Source: Streptomyces barkulensis (lineage in GTDB: Bacteria; Actinomycetota; Actinomycetes; Streptomycetales; Streptomycetaceae). Taken from it: 34,208 nt of DNA. Within the stretch, counting starts at the first letter, position 1, and every line of letters begins with the position of its first letter. The stretch lies in NCBI RefSeq assembly GCF_002843305.1, contig NZ_PGSG01000007.1, positions 1-34,208 of the forward strand. Reading direction: 5' to 3'. The translations under genes and the position numbers were made by a program. The notes under the pieces were generated by a model. It made no database searches. It was given only the letters and a program-made list of their open reading frames with translations, and was not told the DNA's origin. Below, piece after piece: positions 17,018 to 25,539 of the stretch.

Positions 17018-17834
17018 CCAGCGTGGCTGCACGCTTCGCGCGACGAGCAGCTCGATGTGCAGCTTTACCGGGTCGCGTCCTGCCCGTGCGAGAAGCCGAC
17101 TGCCATGGCGCGCCTCGGGCTGGGCCGGGAGGAGCCGGACTGGTACGACAGCCCCGCCGAGCAGGATGCCGCCGTGCACTGGTGCGGCTGCGGGCAGTCC
17201 TGGGTGAAGGACGCGGCCGGGTGGCTGCTGCCGCTGCCTCCGGGCGAGGAGCCGACCCCGTCCGACGGGGACCTGGTCGACCTCGGCCATCCCCTCAGCC
17301 CCAGCCCCTCGGTAACGCTCGACGAGCCGTGGCCGCGGGCACTGTGGCAGCCTCCGGCCGGAAGGAAGGGCCGTGCCCGCACCGCCTACCGAGTCCCCGA
17401 ACTGCTCACCCGGGAGCCGCAGGCCCTGCCCGTACGGCCGGATGTCACGCGCGTCGTCGTGCCGGCGCCAGTGTGGGGGTGCCGGTTCGGCGGAGCGGCT
17501 TGCCGCGAACGCGTCATGGTGCCGCACCTGCCAGGCCCTGGTCGACGCGCCCAAGGGGGCGGCCGGCGGGCCGTGGGTTCTGCTGCACCGCAGCGAGCCG
17601 GAACGCGAGCTGAGCACCTGGACCTACCCCACCGAGAAGAACGCCCTGCACCATGGCGCCCATCTGGCTATGACGTACCTACAGCTGGACGACGGTCCCC
17701 TCGACCGTGTGGCGTTGGACCTGTTCACCTGCCAGGCGCACGTCCAGGTCATCGACCGGTTCCTCGAACTGCACCCGGAGACAACCCAGTTCGAGGTCGC
17801 CGAACTCGTCTCCATGCGCGCCAACGAGTTCTGA
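17012..17834 (+). pseudogene. Frameshifted unknown gene with Cys motifs
   Basis: Two consecutive plus-strand stretches have clear coding bias (nearly all third positions G or C) but sit in different frames. From ~17012 to ~17440 the frame gives VASCPCEKPTAMARLGLG, WYDSPAEQDAAVHWCGCGQ and WLLPLPPGEEPTPSDGDLVD. From ~17442 another frame gives MSRASSCRRQCGGAGSAE, WCRTCQALVDAPKG, WTYPTEKNALHHGAHLAMTY and DRVALDLFTCQAHVQVIDRF, ending at TGA 17834. Either one gene carries a frameshift near 17440, or the second is an independent 130-aa protein starting at ATG 17442. The CxxC-like pairs suggest a zinc ribbon. The 5' end abuts the sigma remnant head to head. I do not recognise the family. Confidence 0.45.
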
Positions 17835-17869
17835 GCGACTCTGTCCCCCGGCCGCGTCGGGTCGGGCGG

Positions 17870-18082
17870 TCAGGCGTCAGCCGTCGTCAGCCAGGCGATC
17901 CACGCGCCGTCCTGTGCCCGGCCCAGGGTGACGGTCGGCGTGTGATCGGCCATGCGGGCGCAGATTCGGCCGTAGGCGCCGTGGCGGGCGGGGCATAGCC
18001 GGGCCAGTTCCTCGGGGTGCGACGGCTCACGTCGTTGCTCAGCCTGGCTATCGCTTGAACGCCAGCTGTCCCCGCTGGTCAA
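17870..18082 (-). CDS. Small hypothetical protein
   Basis: A 70-codon frame whose last ~48 residues look natural (HPEELARLCPARHGAYGRI, then MADHTPTVTLGRAQDGAWIA). The N-terminal 20 residues are Ser/Gln/Arg-rich and may not be translated; no good ribosome-binding site is visible. It could be the 3' end of a lost gene, since the ApeA-like gene's upstream region overlaps its start. Confidence 0.35.
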   Translation of the reverse strand: MTSGDSWRSSDSQAEQRREPSHPEELARLCPARHGAYGRICARMADHTPTVTLGRAQDGAWIAWLTTADA

Positions 18083-18174
18083 AGCTGCTGCTCGAACGAT
18101 GGTCGGTCCCTACTGGTTGCGCCGCTGGAAAACAGCTGCCCAGATGCAACCGGGGGCCGCTACTTTCAGGCCGT

Positions 18175-19578
18175 ATGAGCAAGCATCTCTCCCTGCGCAA
18201 GGCCGTGTTGTCGTGGCTCGAGTACGCGGGCGGTCTGTCCCCAACACCCCAGTCCATCGTGGTACTGATGCTCCAGCCCCACTGGGAGGACGTGGTAAGA
18301 GAGGTGGCCGCCGCAGCGCCTAGGGAAGAGCACCCCGACCTCTACACCAAGACCGACGGAGACTGGGTCCCGAACTCCCGAACGCTGTTGGAGGCGTCGG
18401 GACTGGGTACGGCGGCACGTCTCATTGCCCAGGGCGTGCCGGTTTCCGTCTCCGAGGTCGCGGACAGCTTTGTCACCTTCTGTACTGGCCCGGCACCGGT
18501 CCCCGAGCGATGGCTGCTTCTCAACGGCACCTTCCCCCAGGGAACACGGATTCCGCTGGGGCGGCACACCCTGCAGACCTTCACTGCGGACGAACTCAAC
18601 CAGACGATCCCGATGCCTGCGCTGAACGTCCTGCAGCGCCGGAGCCATGATCTCGGCCTGATCACCGGCGCACCATTTCTCCATGTTCCTGATCCCGGCC
18701 GCCCGGTCACGCGTCGTCCGACCTGGTTTGACTTCACCGGCCCGCGTGCGGAAGCCCAGCACTGGCAGGGACTCCTTCCTCTGATGTTGTGGGACAGCGA
18801 ACTTCTCCGGGTGGACTCGGTCTTCACCGTCGCGCGCGGACGCCTCTTCGATCTGAACCCCAGAGACGTGCCGACGACCATCCAGGTCTATGAAGGCCAG
18901 TACGGCAAAGAGGAGGAGGTTGAGGTCCGCGACACCGGAGCCTTCCACGTCCCGGCCGAATACCTTCCGGCCCTGGCTGACTTCTGCACCGCGATCTCGG
19001 CGAAAATCGACGCGGTCATGGCAGGCGCGACCCACGAGCGGCGCATCCTCAACCGGCGCGCCCGGCGACTCGAACGCGCAGCCCGGCACCTCCTGGCCGC
19101 TTACCAACGCACCTACAACGACGACGGCGTCTGGGAGGTGGAGGCCGACGAACTGCGCCTTGACTACGTCATCGCTCTGGAAGCCCTGCTGATCAGCCCC
19201 AACGACACAGGCGGGCGCATCACCGCCAACATCGTCTCCCGCGCGGCTGCGCTCTTTCTTACCCGTGACCACCAAGAAGAGGCCAAGGACATCGTCCGAC
19301 GTGCTTACAAGGCGCGATCCATTTACGTCCACGGCGACGTGATCAAAGACCAGACAGAAGAGGAGAAGCTGAAAGAGCTGCGAAATCTCCGTCTCCTCAC
19401 ACTGCAGGTCATCCTGCGCTGGCTCGTCCTGACTCCTTCCGACACCGAGGACCTCGCGCCCCTGCTCGATGCCGCCGTCCACAGCCCCGGCCGCGAAAAC
19501 CACATCGGCCAGCTCCTGCGCGCCTTCTTCACCACTACCCGGCCACACAACCGGCCCGCCGACATCACCGCCACCTGA
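18175..19578 (+). CDS. ApeA-like HEPN-domain protein (putative anti-phage RNase)
   Basis: A 467-aa protein with an ApeA-like N-terminal region (PTWFDFTGPRAEAQHWQGLL and VDSVFTVARGRLFDL lie in its middle) and a C-terminal HEPN domain. The HEPN part has LDYVIALEALLIS, GGRITANIVSRAAALFL and the catalytic R-x4-H in RSIYVHGD (about residue 381). HEPN proteins with this motif are typically RNases that shut down the host on phage sensing; single-gene ApeA systems were described as anti-phage. ATG 18175 has CAGG five bases upstream and is followed by a natural-looking sequence, so the 40-codon extension to 18055 is rejected. Its stop lies exactly at the start of a helicase remnant. Confidence 0.75.
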   Translation: MSKHLSLRKAVLSWLEYAGGLSPTPQSIVVLMLQPHWEDVVREVAAAAPREEHPDLYTKTDGDWVPNSRTLLEASGLGTAARLIAQGVPVSVSEVADSFVTFCTGPAPVPERWLLLNGTFPQGTRIPLGRHTLQTFTADELNQTIPMPALNVLQRRSHDLGLITGAPFLHVPDPGRPVTRRPTWFDFTGPRAEAQHWQGLLPLMLWDSELLRVDSVFTVARGRLFDLNPRDVPTTIQVYEGQYGKEEEVEVRDTGAFHVPAEYLPALADFCTAISAKIDAVMAGATHERRILNRRARRLERAARHLLAAYQRTYNDDGVWEVEADELRLDYVIALEALLISPNDTGGRITANIVSRAAALFLTRDHQEEAKDIVRRAYKARSIYVHGDVIKDQTEEEKLKELRNLRLLTLQVILRWLVLTPSDTEDLAPLLDAAVHSPGRENHIGQLLRAFFTTTRPHNRPADITAT

Positions 19579-20864
19579 CCGCGACACTCGCCGACGACAG
19601 CGCCCTGGTCACCGACTTCGGTGCCGACCCGGCGCTCGTCGCCGAGCCCGTCACGCCGGGCAGCGCTGCCGACCTCGGGAAACGGATGATCCTGGCCTCG
19701 GTGGCGCTCAACCCGGACCTGGACGACGAAGCCGTCCGCGGGCTGGCGCGCCAGTTCGCCGACGGGGACCGGGACGGCGACGGTGTGGCCGAGACCAAGC
19801 CGGTCAACGTCGTCGTCCTGGTGCCCAGCGACCGGGCCGCGGCGGCGTGGGCGCGCTACGCCGACCGCACCTGGCAGGTCGGGGATCTCGAAACGGGCGT
19901 GAAGGAGCTCCAGGCTGGCCATGTGGGTCTGGTGGTGCTGGTCAACAAGTACGACGGCGTCAACCTCCCGGCCGGTGCCTGCTGTCTGCTGATCCTCGAC
20001 GGGGTGCCGCGGCCCCTGGACGGGGTGGAGCGGCGCGAGGCTGTGGCCCTGGCCGACAGCACCATCCGCCTGGCCAGGGAGGTCCAGCGGATCGAGCAGG
20101 GCATGGGCCGGGGCGTGCGCGACGGCGAGGACTACTGCGCGGTCCTGCTGCTGGGTGCCAAGCTCGCCACGGCGATCCACGAGGCCCGTCACCTGGCTCT
20201 GTTCTCCCCCGCGACGCAGGCGCAGCTGAAGCTGAGCCGGGATATCGCCGGGCAGATCAAGGGCGAAGGGCTGGACGCGGTGAGGCAGGCGCTGCGGGCC
20301 TGCCTGGGGCGGGTGCCGCAGTGGCGCGACGCAGCCGGCGGGCGCTGGCGGAGGTGCGCTACGCCGAGCACGGGACGGTGCGGGGCGAGGCCGTCGCGCT
20401 GCGGGAGGCGTTCGATCTCGCGGCCACCGGCCGCCCCTCGGCTGCGGCCGAGCGGGTGCAGAGGGCGGTGAACGACCTCGGCGACAGTGACAAGGCGCTG
20501 TGGGGCTGGCTGCGGGAGCAGAAGGCCGCCTACCTGCACCTGACCGACCGCGCGGCCGCCGAGCGTGCCCTGGCCGGGGCGCTGGACGACACCCCGTTCG
20601 TGCTGCGGCCTGTCAACGGCGGCGCCCCCGTCCAGCTCAAGGCGGCCGCGGTGCAGTCACGCGCCGCCGAGTTCCTGGCCGGCCGGTACCGCGACGGCGT
20701 CAGCCTCAGGCTCGGCGTGCAGGCGCTGTTCGAGGACGTGGTGTGGAGAGCCTCCGGGGCGAGTGGCTCGGTTTCGAGCCGCCCACCCGGTCGTCCGGTC
20801 ACCCCTCAGCCGCTTGGTCGCCGATATGCGCGGCGCCGGGCTCGTCCTGCAGGAATTGGCATGA
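19575..20864 (+). pseudogene. DEAD/DEAH (Rad3/DinG-like) helicase C-terminal remnant with frameshifts
   Basis: Starts abruptly at LTATLADDSALVTDFGADP, the middle of a helicase, with no Walker A half. The second RecA-like domain is recognisable: VNVVVLVPSDRAAAAW, VVLVNKYDGVNLPAGACCLL, ILDGVPRPLDG and the motif VI-like EQGMGRGVRDGEDYCAVLLL. Near 20330 the coding frame shifts (VRYAEHGTVRGEAVALREAF, KALWGWLREQKAAYLHLT). Two more shifts occur around 20745 and 20790, before a C-terminus RLVADMRGAGLVLQELA and stop at 20864. It is a dead gene. The intact homologues are large defence-associated helicases in streptomycetes. Confidence 0.75.
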
Positions 20865-21037
20865 ACCGCACGCAGGACCGGCATACCGGGAGGGATTCGG
20901 CAAGAGGTTCGGCAAGTCGTCACGCAAGCCGTGGTTCCACGTTCTGTCCCTCGGCCGTCCATGCGGTCCGACGCTCGGTTCCCGGCAGCCATTTGCACTT
21001 CGGCCTTCTGGCGTTCAAGCCCCATGGCCCGGAGACG

Positions 21038-21058
21038 GGAGCGGCCTTTTGCCGCTCC
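21038..21058 (+). terminator. Hairpin, probable terminator after the helicase remnant
   Basis: Perfect 8-base arms GGAGCGGC/GCCGCTCC around CTTTT, in the 270-base gap between the helicase remnant and the next gene. No T-run follows. It probably ends upstream transcription; a regulatory role for the downstream gene is possible. Nothing else is recognisable in the gap. Confidence 0.55.
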
Positions 21059-21153
21059 GGACCGAGAAGGATGCCAATACCGGGCCGGGAAGGGCCGGTG
21101 ATTCGTTACGGTCGTGACAGCCCGTCGGGCAGAGCGTGAAGGGGGGCGTGGGG

Positions 21154-21645
21154 ATGTTGACGGAGACGCTGGTGGCGATCGCGGCGGCCGGGGGCACGGC
21201 GGTGGTGCAGGCCGCCGGGACCCAGGCGTGGGAAGGGCTGCGCGACGGGTTCGCGCGGCTGCTGGGCCGGGGCGAGACCGAACGGGAACGGGTGGAGCTG
21301 GAGCGGCTGGACCAGGCCGCCGGTGAGCTGACCGCAGCCGAGGAATCCGGCGGGGTGGAACGGGTGCGGGCGCGGCAGGAGGCAGTGTGGCAGACCCGGA
21401 TCGAGACGCTGCTGGAGGAGCTTCCCGAGACAGATCGGGAGACGGTCGCGGCCGAAATACAGGCTGTGATCGACCAGGCCGCCGCCTCACGGAGCGAGGG
21501 GGCGCGGGCCGGGGAGCGGGGGCTGGCCGTCGGTGGAAACCTGCAAGTGCGGGCCGACCGGCATTCTCTGGCCGGTGGCGTGGTCAACATCGACGGTGAT
21601 GTGACGTTCGGAAACCCTCCCCGGCCGGGGACGGAGTCGGCCTGA
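21154..21645 (+). CDS. Unknown protein partnered with a repeat-containing NTPase
   Basis: A 163-aa protein. ATG 21154 follows AAGGGGGG by six bases. The N-terminus is a hydrophobic, small-residue helix (LVAIAAAGGTAVVQAAGTQA) that could be membrane-interacting, then an amphipathic FARLLGRGETERERVELERL. The middle is a Glu/Arg-rich coiled coil (ERVRARQEAVWQTRIETLLE). The C-terminus has a Gly-rich beta pattern, VGGNLQVRADRHSLAGGV then VNIDGDVTFGN. A similar short phrase (RADHGGIAGHTVRIGTVVYN) starts the next protein. Its stop is next to the NTPase start region, so the two form an operon. I do not recognise a named family. Confidence 0.75.
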   Translation: MLTETLVAIAAAGGTAVVQAAGTQAWEGLRDGFARLLGRGETERERVELERLDQAAGELTAAEESGGVERVRARQEAVWQTRIETLLEELPETDRETVAAEIQAVIDQAAASRSEGARAGERGLAVGGNLQVRADRHSLAGGVVNIDGDVTFGNPPRPGTESA

Positions 21646-21680
21646 CCGCCCCCGGAGCAGCCCCTGGCCAGCCCGCCTGG

Positions 21681-23942
21681 GTGGATGCGGACATTCGGGC
21701 CGACCACGGCGGCATCGCCGGCCACACGGTCCGAATCGGCACCGTGGTCTACAACTCCTCCGTGCAGGAGGCGGCGGTGGCATCCTTCGCGGCACCCTCA
21801 GACAAGCGCGAGGACCAAGGGCCGGGCCGCCCGATCGGTGAGTGGGACCCGCACGACCTGGAGGTCCACCCCGCCGACGCCGCCCTGGGAGGACCGCAGC
21901 CCGGTGTGGTGCCGCAGCGGGTGCTGCCCGGCTACGTGCCGCGGGACCACGACCAGGCCCTGGCCCACGCGGTGGCAGACGCCGCGGAAGGCCGCAGCCG
22001 GATGCTGGTCCTGGTCGGCACCTCCTCCACCGGCAAAACGCGGGCCTGCTGGGAAGCCGTCCAGCCGCTGGCCGGCGCCGGGTGGCGGCTGTGGCACCCC
22101 TTCGACCCCACCCGGGCCCGCGCCGCGTTGGAAGAGCTGCAGCGTGTGCGGCCGCGGACGGTGGTGTGGCTGAACGAGGCCCAGCACTACCTCGGCGACA
22201 CCACGGTCGGTGAGCAGATCGCGGCCGCCGCCCACGCCCTGCTCACCGACCCCGGCCGCGCACCGGTCCTGGTGCTGGGCACGCTGTGGCCGCAGTACGC
22301 CGACCAGTACACCGCCCTGCCCACCCCTGGCAGTCCGGACCCTCACAGCCGGGTGAGGGAGCTGCTGGCCGGGCGCACCCTCACCATCCCCGACACCTTC
22401 ACCCCCGAGGCGCTGCGCGCGGCGGCCGCCCTCGCCGCAGACGGCGACCAGTTGCTGGCCGACGCCCTCACCCGCGCCCGCGACCACGGACGCCTGGCCC
22501 AGGACCTGGCCGGTGCCCCCGAACTACTGCGCCGCTACCACCACAGCACCCCCGCGGCCCGGGCGGTACTGGAGGCGGCGATGGACGCCCGACGCCTCGG
22601 GATAGGCCTCCATCTTCCCCAAGCTTTCCTGATCGACGCGGCCGTCGACTACCTGAGCGACCACGACCTTGCCGAATTGCCCGAGGACTGGGCCGAGCAG
22701 ACCTTCGCCGACCTCGCTCACCTGGTCCACGGCAGGCAAGCCTGCCTGCGCCGTGCCGCAGTCCGCCCCCGGCGGCGTCCACCCGGCAGCCCGAGTCCGG
22801 GCGCCGTGCCCGCGTCGGGAGCCGGTCCGGTGTTCCGTCTCGCCGACTACCTCGAACAACACGGCCACACCACCCGCCGACACCTGTGCCCACCCGCATC
22901 CTTCTGGCATGCCGCGGCAGACCACCTGGCCAATGCCGCGGACCTTGTGGCGCTGGCGCGCGCCGCTGAGGACCGGCACCGGTACCGCCACACCGCAGAG
23001 CTGTACTGCGCCGCCGCCAGCGCGGGAGACGCCGCTGCGTTGACAAGCCTGGCTCGGATGCGCGAGAGGGCCGGGGAGCGTGAAGAAGCCGAACAGCTCT
23101 ACAGTGCCGCCGCGGATGACGAAGATGTCGATGCCCTGGCCCGCCTGGTGGAGTTGCGGGCGGCCGCTGGGGATCTGCAGCAGGCCGAGCGGCTCTACCA
23201 AGCAGCGATCGACACCGAGAACCCTTTCGCCTTGACTCAGTTGGCGTTCTGGCAGGAGAGGGTCGGGAACCGGCACGAGGCTGAGCTGCTCTACCGCATC
23301 GCCGCCGATGCAGGGGATCCTTCCGCTTTGTTCTCCTTGGTGTTGTTGCTGGAGAGGGCGGGAGAGCAGGAGGCGGCCGAACAACTCGCCAGGCAAGCCG
23401 CCGACACCGGCGACACCGATCCCCTGACCGCCCTGGCAGATCTGCGCCAGGCGACCGGGAACCAGGAAGAGACCGAACGACTCCGCCAAGCTGCCGCCGA
23501 TGCTGGGGACACCGACGCCTTGTGGCATCTGGCGGAGTCTCGAGCGAGCGCTGGAGACATTCAGGAGGCCGAACGGCTCCACCGGGCAGCGGTCGAAGCC
23601 GGAGACCCCACCGCTTTGGTGCACCTGGCAGAACTCCGCAGGAAGGCCGGAGAGCGCGAGGAAGCCGAGCGGCTTCTCCAGCAAGCTGCTGACACCAAAG
23701 ATCCCGGCGTCTTGCCGTACATCGCAGACCTCCGTGAGAAGGACGGAGAGCGCGAGGAAGCCGAGCGGCTCTACCGCATCGCCATCGACGCCGGGGAGAT
23801 CTCGGCACCCAAACTGTTGCGGGACATAGCGGAGATGTACGGCGAGGTGACGGAAGAGCATCTGCTGCGCTACGGCCTGGAAGCGGACGGGACACCAGCC
23901 CACCCCTGGCCATGGCCGGAACCACACACGACCGAACTCTGA
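21681..23942 (+). CDS. P-loop NTPase with nine C-terminal TPR/Sel1-like repeats
   Basis: A 753-aa, STAND-like architecture. An N-terminal linker (RADHGGIAGHTVRIGTVVYN) is followed by a P-loop ATPase with Walker A VGTSSTGKTRACWEA (about residue 113) and Walker B RTVVWLNEAQHYL (about 161). A helical region follows, with FLIDAAVDYLSDHDLAELP and TFADLAHLVHGRQ. The C-terminal third is nine 32-residue helical repeats of the form AERLYRxAxDAGDxxALxxLAxLRExAGxxEE. Such proteins typically sense a ligand through the repeats and oligomerise through the ATPase. GTG 21681 is the first standard start but lacks a ribosome-binding site. A CTG at 21642, overlapping the upstream stop with GGAG just before it, may be the real start (MTAPGAAPGQPAWVDADI). 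It probably works with the upstream protein. Confidence 0.85.
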   Translation: MDADIRADHGGIAGHTVRIGTVVYNSSVQEAAVASFAAPSDKREDQGPGRPIGEWDPHDLEVHPADAALGGPQPGVVPQRVLPGYVPRDHDQALAHAVADAAEGRSRMLVLVGTSSTGKTRACWEAVQPLAGAGWRLWHPFDPTRARAALEELQRVRPRTVVWLNEAQHYLGDTTVGEQIAAAAHALLTDPGRAPVLVLGTLWPQYADQYTALPTPGSPDPHSRVRELLAGRTLTIPDTFTPEALRAAAALAADGDQLLADALTRARDHGRLAQDLAGAPELLRRYHHSTPAARAVLEAAMDARRLGIGLHLPQAFLIDAAVDYLSDHDLAELPEDWAEQTFADLAHLVHGRQACLRRAAVRPRRRPPGSPSPGAVPASGAGPVFRLADYLEQHGHTTRRHLCPPASFWHAAADHLANAADLVALARAAEDRHRYRHTAELYCAAASAGDAAALTSLARMRERAGEREEAEQLYSAAADDEDVDALARLVELRAAAGDLQQAERLYQAAIDTENPFALTQLAFWQERVGNRHEAELLYRIAADAGDPSALFSLVLLLERAGEQEAAEQLARQAADTGDTDPLTALADLRQATGNQEETERLRQAAADAGDTDALWHLAESRASAGDIQEAERLHRAAVEAGDPTALVHLAELRRKAGEREEAERLLQQAADTKDPGVLPYIADLREKDGEREEAERLYRIAIDAGEISAPKLLRDIAEMYGEVTEEHLLRYGLEADGTPAHPWPWPEPHTTEL
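22995..23858 (+). repeat. Nine tandem 96-bp coding repeats
   Basis: Nine in-frame units of 32 codons within the NTPase gene, each starting near Ala/Thr-Glu-(Arg/Gln/Leu)-Leu and ending in a Gly-Glu/Asp-(Arg/Leu/Ile)-(Glu/Gln) turn. The fourth (IADAGDPSALFSL) and seventh (VEAGDPTALVHLAEL) are the most typical. Units are diverged at the DNA level, so this is an old repeat array and not a recent expansion. Confidence 0.8.
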
Positions 23943-24033
23943 CAACAGTTGGCCTTGCGGCCCGCTCCAGTGACCGCTGTCCAGGCTCCGCAGCCGCCAA
24001 GAGGAACAGCCGGGGAGCTCCAGCCGTCGGTGG

Positions 24034-24687
24034 TCACTCCAGGGCCGCCGCGTCGACCGTCGCGGCCTCGGTTAGGGAAGCATCGGGGGTGGGGTGGGGG
24101 TGGGTGAGGCCGTAGGCGCGGTGGAGGCGGTTGCGGGCGGCGACCTGCCCGGCCAGCGCCTCCAGGTGGACGGCGTGGGCCAGGCCCGCCAGGCCGGTGT
24201 CGTCGAGCTGCAGGCGCCACCGGTTGGTGGCGGTGTCGTAGTGGGCCTCGATCAGTGCCTCCCACAGGGTGCCGGCCGCCGCCGGGGCGGCGGCCAGGTC
24301 GGGCAGGAGGTGGGTGTAGCGGCGCAGCAGGAGCATCTCGTGCGGCTGGAGGGCGACCTCTTGGTAGGCGGGGTCGGCCGCCTTCGCGGTCCAGGCCGGG
24401 CACGGCCGGTCGGCGTTGGTGCGGTGGTGGTGCCAGGCCAGCGCGTCCAGGCCTTCGGGGGTGATGCGGGCGGCCCGGGCCTCGGGCGGGCGGGCGGCGT
24501 GGGCGCGCAGGACCTCGGAGGCGGGGACGGTGCGGCACAGCCCGGCCCATTCCAGTGCCCGCACCGCCCGCTCCTCCAGGGGGCCGCCGACCGGCTGCCA
24601 GGTCTGCCGCACCGTCTCCCCCGCCCGCTCCGCCGCAGCGAGATGATCCAGGACCGCCCACTGCCCGCTGGTGATCTTGTCGGTCAT
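24034..24687 (-). CDS. Hypothetical protein with winged-helix-like N-terminus
   Basis: A 217-aa protein starting at ATG 24687 (MTDKITSGQWAVLDHLAAAE); the open frame continues upstream, but that part reads as non-coding. Residues ~8-85 resemble a winged-helix domain (an initial WAVLDHLAAA helix, GLCRTVPASE, then ARITPEGLDALAWHHH). The rest is helical, with LLLRRYTHLLPDLAAAP and AGLAHAVHLEALAGQVAARN. No known family is recognised. It is on the same strand as the toxin-immunity pair, 170 bases downstream of the immunity gene, so it may be co-transcribed. It converges on the NTPase gene. Confidence 0.65.
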   Translation of the reverse strand: MTDKITSGQWAVLDHLAAAERAGETVRQTWQPVGGPLEERAVRALEWAGLCRTVPASEVLRAHAARPPEARAARITPEGLDALAWHHHRTNADRPCPAWTAKAADPAYQEVALQPHEMLLLRRYTHLLPDLAAAPAAAGTLWEALIEAHYDTATNRWRLQLDDTGLAGLAHAVHLEALAGQVAARNRLHRAYGLTHPHPTPDASLTEAATVDAAALE

Positions 24688-24858
24688 TCCGCCTGCCCCT
24701 CTCTCGCCGACACCGTAGGGCCGCTGCCCCCGAGCCCATGGGGAGGGATCATGGCCCACCGCGCACCGGCCGTGTGGTGTTTTCGCCCGTACACCACCCG
24801 TACAACTCCAACCTGCCGGTGCCGTCACGGCGCGGGAGCACTACGGCAGGGTGGTGGT

Positions 24859-25539
24859 TCAGGCGGGGTGGGCTTCTTCCCAGGCCTGGAGGATGGTGGC
24901 GGGGATGCGTCCGCGGTCGGGGAGGTCGTAGCCGTTGGCGCGGGCCCAGGCGCGTACGGCTTGGGAGTCGATGCGCCGCCCGGTGCTGGGGGACGGTGTC
25001 GGTGCGGGGGTGGTCTGGGTGGGGGCCGGGGTGAAGGAGACTCCGCCGTCGAGGAGGTCGTCGGGGAAGACGGGGACCTGGACTTGCCGGGTGAGGACGG
25101 CGGTGAGGAAGTCGGTGAGGGTGCCGTCGAAGGTGTACCAGTCGTGGCCGCGGGGCTGGTTGACGGTGATGCGCCAGGTGTCGGGGGCGGTGTGGGGTGT
25201 GGTGATCCAGAACAGGTGGTTGCCGTTGTCGGTCACTCCGATGGCGAACAGCTCCTGGGGGTCGTGGGGGACGGGGAATCTGTCCTGGTCGCGGTCCTGG
25301 GTGAGTTGGTCGCGCAGGGTGGCGGGCATGGGGCCGGTGAGGTTGGCCCATGGGGTGGGGGCGTGGGGGTGGTAGATGCGGAGGAAGTCGCAGAACGCGC
25401 CGGGTCCGTAGGTGGAGGCCAGGTGTTTGTAGTCGTCGGGCAGGCGTGTGCCGAGGGTGGTCTCGACGGTCGGCCAGTCCACGGCCGGGGGTGTGGCGGG
25501 TGGGGGGCAGAGCTGGGTCAGGTTGTCGAGGCCGGTCAT
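24859..25539 (-). CDS. Immunity protein: SUKH (SMI1/KNR4) domain fused to Lsr2-type DNA-binding tail
   Basis: A 226-aa protein. Residues ~20-145 form a SUKH domain, a common immunity fold against polymorphic nuclease toxins (VETTLGTRLPDDYKHLAST, GPGAFCDFLRIYHP, FAIGVTDNGNHLFWITT, WYTFDGTLTDFLTAVL). After a Pro/Thr-rich linker, the last ~38 residues resemble the Lsr2 C-terminal DNA-binding domain (AVRAWARANGYDLPDRGRIP, ILQAWEEAH). The ATG overlaps the toxin stop (ATGA), so translation is coupled, and AAGGAC lies about nine bases upstream. It is inferred to bind and neutralise the adjacent RHS endonuclease. The DNA-binding tail is an extra: it may place immunity on DNA or regulate the locus. 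Confidence 0.85.
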   Translation of the reverse strand: MTGLDNLTQLCPPPATPPAVDWPTVETTLGTRLPDDYKHLASTYGPGAFCDFLRIYHPHAPTPWANLTGPMPATLRDQLTQDRDQDRFPVPHDPQELFAIGVTDNGNHLFWITTPHTAPDTWRITVNQPRGHDWYTFDGTLTDFLTAVLTRQVQVPVFPDDLLDGGVSFTPAPTQTTPAPTPSPSTGRRIDSQAVRAWARANGYDLPDRGRIPATILQAWEEAHPA

